NCBI GenBank assembly: GCA_002724895.1
Contig: PBQB01000069.1
Coordinates: forward strand, 5,098 to 10,450
Direction: 5' to 3'
Origin: Flavobacteriales bacterium
Lineage (GTDB): Bacteria; Bacteroidota; Bacteroidia; Flavobacteriales; BACL11
Length of the DNA stretch: 5,353 nucleotides
This document shows positions 1 to 5,353 of the stretch, piece after piece. Position 1 is the first letter of the stretch. Each line of letters begins with the position of its first letter. A program made the translations under genes and the position numbers. The notes below the pieces were generated by a model. The model saw nothing but the letters and a program-made list of their open reading frames with translations. It was not told the origin of the DNA and ran no database searches.

Positions 1-1572
1 TTCATCAATATCTTGAATTTTATTATTAATTAACTTTTTGAATTGTAAAAAGAAAATAGGGAAGAAAATTGACATTATAAATGCAAGTACGGTAATTACT
101 ATATTATTTGGTTTTCCCTTAGAGTAATCTGTATTTGGCAAGTCTAAAGATTTAAAAACTGGAGAGCTAATGGCTAATTGAATATCGTTTTCTTCCTTTT
201 TTTCTAAAAGAAATAATAATATGCTGGCTTTGACTTCAATTTCTCTTTTAATTTTTAATATGTTAAGTTCAGTTTCATTTAATTTATAAAATTTTAATTC
301 TAAATCTTTATCATATTTATCTACTTGATCTTTTTTGATTTTTAATTTGTTCAAGTAATTGTTAATCGATATGTTTAAATTATTTCTAAGGTCTAAAATT
401 TGAGAATTTAAAGATTTTACTTCTTGATTATCTGAAGTTCTTCCTTTTAATAAATTGTTTTTATCAATAATTAAATTATTAAACTCACTTGTAAAGTTCG
501 ATAACTCAGTGTTGGTTATTCCAACTTCTATTGGGATAGGAAGTAAATCTTTATTATTATTATTATTTAATTCATTAATAAAGCTATTAACCAAAACTTC
601 TTGAGTTTCTATTTGAAAGATCATTTCTTGTGAATTGGCTATCTGGTTACTAAAAATAGAATTAACAGCATCTACATTAAAAATATTATCATCTTTTTTT
701 ATATCTGACAAAGTGTTTTCTAAAAATGTTATATCGGATTTAATAATTTCAATCCTTTTTGATAAAAAACTTGAACTTGTGGCAGTAATTATTTTTTTGT
801 CTTCAATTCTATCTTTATTATATGTATTAAGAATGCTTAAAAGAATCTTTTTGTTTAGAGAAGTGTCTTTTCCTTTAATTGAAATATTTAAAATATTATC
901 TGTTAATGAAGTAATTTGAATTTTTTCTTTCAGAGTCACAAATTGGTTAAAAGCACTATTTATTTTTACACTATATCTTTTCCCTTTTAGCCTTTTAGGT
1001 TGGTAAAGTTTTGTTTTCTTAATGATAAGGGTGTCTTTTCCTAATACAAGAATTTTATCAAAATGTATTTTTTTTGAAACATTAGTTTTAATATTAGAAA
1101 TATATATATTATTTAAATCAGAAAAGTCTAATAGTAGATCTAAGCTTAATAAATTATTTGACTCAATTATTAAAAATTTTTCTTTATGAGATATTTTTTT
1201 GTTTCGAAGGATTTTTTTTTCGTAAAATGAACTTTGTAGGTTTAGATCTTTTATAACTTTATCAAGTATGTTTTTTGATTTTAATATTTCAATTTCGTCT
1301 TCAATGTTTTTACTGTTTTCATAAAAATAAGTATTAATTGGATTTATTTCTTGTAAAAAAGATGATGATGTTTCTTCTTGAGATAAGATTTTAATTTTAG
1401 TTTTTGTGGTATATGTTTTTGTTGTGATTAACAAGTATATTAATGATAAAAAAAAGATAGAAAAAGATGATATAATTATCATCTTAATGTTACTTGAAAT
1501 TAGTAAATAGAAATCTTCAAAAATGTCACTGAAATCTTTTTCCTTTTTTAAATAATTCTCTTGATTTTCCAT
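1..1572 (-). CDS. Wzz/Wzc-type polysaccharide co-polymerase (chain-length regulator, possible tyrosine autokinase), partial at C-terminus
   Basis: The frame is open for 524 codons from an ATG at 1572 to the left edge, so the C-terminal end is missing. Residues about 31-49 form a first membrane helix, followed by a Wzz-like segment. EIEILKSKNILDKVIKDLNL (residues 93-112) closely resembles the conserved stretch after the Wzz domain in Bacteroidota homologues. A long periplasmic region rich in Asn, Lys, Leu and Glu (about 270-440) is probably coiled coil. The GNVR-type signature REIEVKASILLFLLEKKEE (443-461) comes before a second helix (about 490-509). Family members sit in the inner membrane, control polymer length and contact the outer-membrane export protein. 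Cytoplasmic sequence continuing past helix 2 (KKLINNKIQDIDE) suggests a C-terminal BY-kinase domain as in Wzc, but this lies outside the window and a kinase-less protein is possible. The start lies 3 bases after the upstream stop (TAA AAA ATG), so co-transcription and probably translational coupling are expected. Confidence 0.9.
   Translation of the reverse strand, partial: MENQENYLKKEKDFSDIFEDFYLLISSNIKMIIISSFSIFFLSLIYLLITTKTYTTKTKIKILSQEETSSSFLQEINPINTYFYENSKNIEDEIEILKSKNILDKVIKDLNLQSSFYEKKILRNKKISHKEKFLIIESNNLLSLDLLLDFSDLNNIYISNIKTNVSKKIHFDKILVLGKDTLIIKKTKLYQPKRLKGKRYSVKINSAFNQFVTLKEKIQITSLTDNILNISIKGKDTSLNKKILLSILNTYNKDRIEDKKIITATSSSFLSKRIEIIKSDITFLENTLSDIKKDDNIFNVDAVNSIFSNQIANSQEMIFQIETQEVLVNSFINELNNNNNKDLLPIPIEVGITNTELSNFTSEFNNLIIDKNNLLKGRTSDNQEVKSLNSQILDLRNNLNISINNYLNKLKIKKDQVDKYDKDLELKFYKLNETELNILKIKREIEVKASILLFLLEKKEENDIQLAISSPVFKSLDLPNTDYSKGKPNNIVITVLAFIMSIFFPIFFLQFKKLINNKIQDIDE
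553..567. repeat. (ATT)5 trinucleotide microsatellite inside the co-polymerase gene
   Basis: Five perfect ATT units lie in frame with the minus-strand gene and encode five consecutive Asn (residues 336-340) in the periplasmic region. Gain or loss of units would change the length of the Asn run without breaking the frame. Confidence 0.7.
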
Positions 1573-1575
1573 TTT

Positions 1576-2343
1576 TTAATTTCTTGAAAGAAGGATAATG
1601 CTTGTTATTAGTGAAAAAATAGTTGCTACATTACTTATCTGACCAATGTAACCAGAATTTTTAACTTTTGCAAAGCTTGGTTCAACATAAATTATATCGT
1701 TATTTTTTAGATAATAATATTCAGAATCAAAGAAATCTGATTTTGTTATATCAATAATTTTTTTTGTGCTTACTCCGTTTTTTTCTCTTATTATTTTTAT
1801 TTTTTTTCGTTTTCCAAATATTGTCATGTCTCCTGCAAGTCCAATTGCTTGAATTAGATTTATTTTTTGATTATATAAAGTTAATGTTCCAGGATTATTT
1901 ACTTCTCCTAATATAGTTATTCTATAAGTAAGTAATGTAACATTTACAACAGGATTAATAATTTTTTTACTTAGTTCATCTTCGATTTTTTTTCCTGCAT
2001 CAGATGTAGTCAATCCTTCAACTTTAATTTTACCAACAATAGGTAAATTGATTTCACCTTCACTGTTAACTTTATAGCCATCTATTAATCTTTGATCTGC
2101 ATTATTATTTGTAGTTGAATTATTTTCTAAAAATGGCGCAATACTTGTAATATCTAGTGCAGATACGTTTATGTTTAAAATATCATTTTTTTGAATAGAT
2201 TCTGATAAATATGAGCTACTATTAATATTGTCAATTTTTTGTTGAAAATAAACTATATTTTTTTTATTAGCACAAGAAGATAAAAAAATGATAGAACTAA
2301 GAAATAGATAAAAATGAGTTTGTTTTTTGAAATACTTTTTCAT
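1576..2343 (-). CDS. Wza-type polysaccharide export lipoprotein (outer-membrane polysaccharide exporter family)
   Basis: This is a complete 255-residue protein. The start is taken as ATG at 2343. A TTG 21 bases upstream would also be in frame, but it would put extra residues before a clean lipoprotein signal and lies at about the predicted transcription start. The signal peptide has a basic N-terminus (MKKYFKK), a hydrophobic core and a lipobox LSSC, giving Cys24 as the lipidated residue. The Poly_export domain covers about 48-140, including GYKVNSEGEINLPIVGKIKV (89-108) and the NPVVNV strand. An SLBB-like domain follows (about 141-222), with RITILGEVNNPGTL and an IIYVEP end. A hydrophobic segment at about 235-252 ends the protein. 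The protein is shorter than E. coli Wza (about 380 residues), as is usual for Bacteroidota members. It should export the polymer across the outer membrane together with the co-polymerase encoded next. Confidence 0.93.
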   Translation of the reverse strand: MKKYFKKQTHFYLFLSSIIFLSSCANKKNIVYFQQKIDNINSSSYLSESIQKNDILNINVSALDITSIAPFLENNSTTNNNADQRLIDGYKVNSEGEINLPIVGKIKVEGLTTSDAGKKIEDELSKKIINPVVNVTLLTYRITILGEVNNPGTLTLYNQKINLIQAIGLAGDMTIFGKRKKIKIIREKNGVSTKKIIDITKSDFFDSEYYYLKNNDIIYVEPSFAKVKNSGYIGQISNVATIFSLITSIILLSRN

Positions 2344-2366
2344 TTGGGTTTTTATAATTACCAATG

Positions 2367-2374
2367 CAAAAATA
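2367..2374 (-). promoter_or_regulatory. Candidate Bacteroidota -7 promoter box (TATTTTTG) for the export operon
   Basis: The minus strand reads TATTTTTG here, an exact match to the Bacteroidota sigma-70 -7 consensus TAnnTTTG. Transcription would start a few bases downstream, near 2361-2363, leaving a leader of about 20 bases before the ATG at 2343. No TTTG-type -33 box is visible at the usual spacing, so the call rests on the -7 match and its position. In DNA this AT-rich, chance matches do occur. Confidence 0.5.
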
Positions 2375-2406
2375 GTTTTTTTAATATATTTAATTTGTTG
2401 TTTTTA

Positions 2407-2414
2407 TATATTTA
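2407..2414 (+). promoter_or_regulatory. Weak candidate -7 box (TATATTTA) for the rightward sulfotransferase-polymerase unit
   Basis: TATATTTA matches TAnnTTTG except at the last base and lies 17 bases before the ATG at 2432. A TTTG at 2394-2397 is only 9 bases upstream, too close for a normal -33 box. The rightward unit must be transcribed from somewhere, and this 88-base divergent gap is the obvious place, but the exact site is only a suggestion. Confidence 0.2.
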
Positions 2415-2431
2415 CTTTCTAATCATTACTA

Positions 2432-3334
2432 ATGAAAAATAAAATTTTAGATTTTGTAATAGTTGGAGCTCCAAAATGTGGAACCACTGCATTATATAAA
2501 TTATTGGATTTACATCCTGAAATATGCTTTTCAAATCAAAAGGAGCCTCGATTTTTTACTCAAATTAAAGGGGGATTTGGATTTTTTAGTCGCCGGCAAG
2601 GACCTCGATTATCTGGTAATTTTCATAAAGGATTTAGTTGGTATAGATCATTGTTCTCAAAATTTAAAGAAGGTCAAATTAAAGGAGAAGCTAGTACTGT
2701 ATATTTTCAAAATTCAGATACACCTAAACTTCTCAAAAAGTATGTTCCCGAAGTAAAGATTATTATTATGCTTAGAGATCCTGTTTTAAGAATTTACTCG
2801 CATTATTATCAAGAAAAAAAATTAGGATTTAAGTTTTCTTCTTTTAAACAAATGTATGAAGATAATGATAATAGATTTCGTTATTATTATAATATAAGCA
2901 GATACAAAGATCATATTGATCGCTATTTATTATATTTTGACAAATCTCAAATATTTATTCTTATCATGGAAGAATTTGAAAACAATAACTTGTTATCTTT
3001 AAAAAGGGTGTTTAATTTTTTAAACTTAAATTCAAATGAGTATACTTTTGTTAATGAAAGGTTTAATGTTCAAAATGAAATTAAAAGTAGATTATTACAA
3101 TTATTTATAAGTCAAGCTCAATTTATTAGTAGTAGATTTGTATTTCCAAAAAATATTAGGAGATTTTTATCATTTGTCCGTGTTTGGTTGACTAAATTTA
3201 ATTCTAAAAAAATAAAAATTAAAAAGATTGATAAAACATTGTATGAAAAGATTAAAAATAATTTTCTTCGAGATAAAGAATACGTTCAAAATTACTTAGG
3301 TAGAAAAATTAATTGGTTAAACTATTCAGATTAA
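2432..3334 (+). CDS. PAPS-dependent sulfotransferase, probably acting on a polysaccharide repeat unit
   Basis: This is a complete 300-residue cytoplasmic enzyme with no signal peptide or membrane helix. The 5'-phosphosulfate-binding loop is GAPKCGTT (residues 12-19, Lys15). KEPRFF (37-42) follows, and its Glu38 aligns with the catalytic base of heparan-sulfate-type sulfotransferases. WYRSLF (70-75) and GEASTVYF (85-92) are typical family landmarks. The 3'-phosphate-binding motif LRDPVLRIYSHYY (114-126) supplies Arg115 and Ser123. SRYKDHIDRYLLYF (156-169) and a C-terminal LGR...NW match full-length members, so the gene looks intact. It would transfer sulfate from PAPS to a sugar hydroxyl or amine; the acceptor cannot be read from sequence. 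It is the first gene of the rightward unit, 4 bases before the polymerase gene, which argues for an acceptor in the same polysaccharide. No Shine-Dalgarno sequence precedes the ATG. A small GC-rich patch around 2591-2608 stands out from the AT-rich background. Confidence 0.93.
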   Translation: MKNKILDFVIVGAPKCGTTALYKLLDLHPEICFSNQKEPRFFTQIKGGFGFFSRRQGPRLSGNFHKGFSWYRSLFSKFKEGQIKGEASTVYFQNSDTPKLLKKYVPEVKIIIMLRDPVLRIYSHYYQEKKLGFKFSSFKQMYEDNDNRFRYYYNISRYKDHIDRYLLYFDKSQIFILIMEEFENNNLLSLKRVFNFLNLNSNEYTFVNERFNVQNEIKSRLLQLFISQAQFISSRFVFPKNIRRFLSFVRVWLTKFNSKKIKIKKIDKTLYEKIKNNFLRDKEYVQNYLGRKINWLNYSD

Positions 3335-3338
3335 TTAT

Positions 3339-4784
3339 ATGTATATTAATAACTATTATTTAGTTTTTTTCAAATATTTGAGTCTAATAATTTTCTTTTC
3401 AGGCTTCTTTTCTTGTCTATTTTTTGAAAAATTTGACTATATTCCTTTTTACTCATCTTTTTTTTTATTGTTTATTTTATTTAATAGTTATAAGAAAGAA
3501 AAAAATAAATTTGATCTACTTCAACCAATTACAGCAATACTAATTTCATTTTTTATAGGAACCTTATTAAGGTCATATTTTTACGTTAGTGATGAAGTTA
3601 CAGCAGTAAAAAAAATTATGTTACAGTTAGGAGACCATGATAATATGTTCGTTGGTCTTATTTATATTTTTATTGCATTTCTTTTTTTCAATTTTGGATA
3701 TCATAGTATAAAAAAAACAAATTTAAAATTTGGGTTTTTCAATAAAATAGAGAATAGACTTATTGTAGGGAATAAATTAATTTTAATTAGTCTATTTATA
3801 ATAATTTGTAGCTGTATTTTTTTCTATATATATATATTAAAAATGGGGATTGCATATGATGATATCAGTACACTTAAGAATCTTTCAAAAAAAAGAGCGT
3901 TAAAGCTAGGTGATGGACAATTTGCATCATTATCATATTTGAATTTTGGTGTTAATATCTTACAACCTTTGTACTACATAATAATATACTTTTTACTAAC
4001 TAAAAAGAAATCTTTTTTTTCACTGCATGGATGTTTATTATTAATTACATTTAGTATTTTATTATCATTTAATATAATTAATAGTCATAGAGGGACTCCT
4101 ATTGTTATGCTTTTAACTACAGTTTTTATAATTAAATATTATACTAAGAAGATTCCTAGATTTTTATTCTTGTTTTGTATTTTTTTTTCAACTCTATTAT
4201 TGATAAGTATGACATATCTTAGAAATAATAATGAGTTAATAAAAAAAATTGATGAAGTAAATAAAAATCCTTTAACAATTGTTGTAGGAAGTTTGAACTT
4301 TTTAGGAGTTACTAAAACATCATATATTATCAATCATGCTAAAAAAAATAATGAATATTTATTAGGCAAATCTTTATTTCTATGGACAGTTGCACCAATT
4401 CCAAGAGAATACTGGAAAAATAAACCAGAGATAAGTATTGGTAAAGATATCGCTAAAAATATATACAAGAAAAGAGATGATAATATTGCTGGAGGAGGCG
4501 TCCCACCAGGATTTATCGCCGAGTTATATTTAAATTTTGGTTTAGTTGGAATTTGCACAGGAATGTTTATTTTTGGATTAATGTGTTCTTATTCTTATCA
4601 TTTAATTTTTCAAAAAAAATCTTTGTTTCGTTTTATTGTTTATTTAACCATATTTTTCCCTTCTATTTTTTATTTAATTGGGGGAGACTTAAGTAGGATA
4701 ATAATTAAGTTTATTTTTCTTTTAATAATTTTTTCTATGCTTTTATTTTTAATGTCAAAAAAAAAACAAATTTTAATTAAATAG
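3339..4784 (+). CDS. Wzy-like oligosaccharide repeat-unit polymerase (O-antigen polymerase family), multi-pass inner-membrane protein
   Basis: This is a complete 481-residue, strongly hydrophobic protein with about 11-12 predicted membrane segments (roughly 8-29, 36-49, 62-82, 102-122, 143-167, 203-221, 228-246, 252-268, 273-293, 393-416, 430-447 and 452-472). A hydrophilic loop at about 295-390 is probably periplasmic. Two features recall repeat-unit polymerases. SHRGTP (249-254) begins a helix, like the SRG motif of the family. The end of the loop reads PIPREYWKNKP (353-363), then GGGVPP (385-390) and AELYLNFG (394-401), close to the usual PRxxWxxKP...ELYLNFG pattern. Such enzymes join flipped, lipid-linked repeat units in the periplasm. 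Sequence conservation in this class is low, and an O-antigen ligase-like role cannot be fully excluded. The position between two sulfotransferase genes, with a 4-base gap upstream, suggests it polymerises sulfated units. The gene contains a T9 tract (4180-4188) and an A10 tract (4757-4766). Confidence 0.85.
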   Translation: MYINNYYLVFFKYLSLIIFFSGFFSCLFFEKFDYIPFYSSFFLLFILFNSYKKEKNKFDLLQPITAILISFFIGTLLRSYFYVSDEVTAVKKIMLQLGDHDNMFVGLIYIFIAFLFFNFGYHSIKKTNLKFGFFNKIENRLIVGNKLILISLFIIICSCIFFYIYILKMGIAYDDISTLKNLSKKRALKLGDGQFASLSYLNFGVNILQPLYYIIIYFLLTKKKSFFSLHGCLLLITFSILLSFNIINSHRGTPIVMLLTTVFIIKYYTKKIPRFLFLFCIFFSTLLLISMTYLRNNNELIKKIDEVNKNPLTIVVGSLNFLGVTKTSYIINHAKKNNEYLLGKSLFLWTVAPIPREYWKNKPEISIGKDIAKNIYKKRDDNIAGGGVPPGFIAELYLNFGLVGICTGMFIFGLMCSYSYHLIFQKKSLFRFIVYLTIFFPSIFYLIGGDLSRIIIKFIFLLIIFSMLLFLMSKKKQILIK

Positions 4785-4807
4785 AAAACAGAAATTTAAA
4801 ATAATTT

Positions 4808-5353
4808 ATGAAAAATTTTTCTTTAGATTTCTTAGTTTTAGGTGCGCAAAAGAGTGCTACTACTTGGTTTTTTGAATGCCTAAAGAAACATTCGCTGATA
4901 TCTATGCCAGATAAAAAAAAAGAGATTGAATATATTGGAGGAGATTTATGGAAAAAATATGGTGACCAATGGTATTTTAATCTATTTAATGATTGTAATG
5001 GAGTTATATTTGGAGATGTGTCTGTCGATTATATATGTAATAATGAATCACCAAAATTATTGTATGAAAGATTTCCAAATTTAAAATTAATAATCTCATT
5101 AAGAAACCCAGTAGATAGAGCGATTTCAGCATATTATTGGAATTATAGAAAAGGAAATATCGATACAGATTTGTCAATTAACGATTATTTTAATACTCAA
5201 ATAAAAAATTATAAAAGCGACAAAAATTTATTTTCTATATTAAATAGAGGTTTGTATGAAAAACAAATATTTAACTATTTAGAATATTTTCATCCAAATC
5301 AATTTAAGATAATCTTTTATGATCATATCAAGATAGATCAAAAAAAAGTATTG
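4808..5353 (+). CDS. Second PAPS-dependent sulfotransferase, partial at C-terminus
   Basis: The frame is open for 182 codons from ATG 4808 to the right edge; the last part of the protein, probably about 100 residues, lies outside. The phosphosulfate-binding loop is GAQKSATT (12-19, Lys15), with Ala17 where the first sulfotransferase has Gly. KKEIEYI (37-43) holds the likely catalytic Glu39. GDVSVDYI (69-76) matches the usual GExSPxY segment. LRNPVDRAISAYY (98-110) is the 3'-phosphate site with Arg99 and Ser107. RGLYEKQIFNYLEYF (147-161) and KIIFYDHI are typical of bacterial polysaccharide-type sulfotransferases. All core cofactor-binding elements are therefore present. Apart from these motifs it differs from the sulfotransferase at 2432-3334, so it is not a recent tandem copy and may sulfate a different position or sugar. 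It starts 23 bases after the polymerase stop with no visible terminator between, so it probably belongs to the same transcript. An A9 tract at 4913-4921 falls in the KKKE codons. Confidence 0.92.
   Translation, partial: MKNFSLDFLVLGAQKSATTWFFECLKKHSLISMPDKKKEIEYIGGDLWKKYGDQWYFNLFNDCNGVIFGDVSVDYICNNESPKLLYERFPNLKLIISLRNPVDRAISAYYWNYRKGNIDTDLSINDYFNTQIKNYKSDKNLFSILNRGLYEKQIFNYLEYFHPNQFKIIFYDHIKIDQKKVL

Noticed and set aside
635..919. 94-codon open frame on the plus strand
   Set aside because: It lies wholly antisense to the co-polymerase gene, whose 524-codon frame has recognisable family motifs. The translated product resembles no known protein and looks like a hydrophobic shadow of AT-rich coding DNA.
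2344..2364. N-terminal extension of the export lipoprotein to a TTG at 2364
   Set aside because: The extension adds seven residues before a standard basic signal-peptide start. ATG 2343 gives a normal lipoprotein signal, and the TTG lies about at the predicted transcription start.
2463..2756. 97-codon open frame on the plus strand overlapping the first sulfotransferase
   Set aside because: It is out of frame inside a gene with clear PAPS-binding motifs, and its product has no recognisable domain.
4139..4558. Two adjoining minus-strand open frames (64 and 74 codons) opposite the polymerase gene
   Set aside because: Both are antisense to the polymerase gene, including its conserved loop motifs, and neither has a recognisable product, start context or promoter.
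4785..4807. Possible terminator between the polymerase and the second sulfotransferase genes
   Set aside because: The 23-base gap has no GC-rich hairpin, only an AT-rich spacer, so read-through transcription is more likely.

Overview
This window looks like part of a surface or exopolysaccharide biosynthesis locus from a member of the Bacteroidota, most likely Flavobacteriia. The pointers are very AT-rich DNA (by eye well under 30% GC), AT-rich codon use, start codons without Shine-Dalgarno sequences, and a TAnnTTTG-type -7 box in front of the leftward operon. The gene set itself (an outer-membrane polysaccharide export lipoprotein directly followed by a Wzz/Wzc-type co-polymerase) is also common in that phylum. 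This taxonomic call is an inference from style, not from a marker gene.

Layout: five genes form two divergent units around an 88-base intergenic region (2344-2431). Leftward on the minus strand are a Wza-type export lipoprotein (1576-2343) and, 3 bases after its stop, a chain-length regulator / co-polymerase (1-1572). The latter runs off the left edge just after its second membrane helix. Rightward on the plus strand are a complete PAPS-dependent sulfotransferase (2432-3334), a Wzy-like repeat-unit polymerase (3339-4784, 4-base gap) and a second sulfotransferase (4808-5353, 23-base gap), which runs off the right edge. Coding density is nearly total. No tRNA, rRNA, CRISPR, insertion sequence or clear rho-independent terminator was seen.

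How the genes fit together (inference from family knowledge): repeat units built on a lipid carrier would be sulfated in the cytoplasm by the two sulfotransferases. They would then be flipped by a flippase that is not in the window and polymerised by the Wzy-like protein. The Wzz/Wzc-type protein would control chain length, and the Wza-type lipoprotein would pass the chain through the outer membrane. The most notable point is the two dissimilar sulfotransferases on either side of the polymerase, which predict a sulfated polysaccharide, perhaps with two different sulfation sites.
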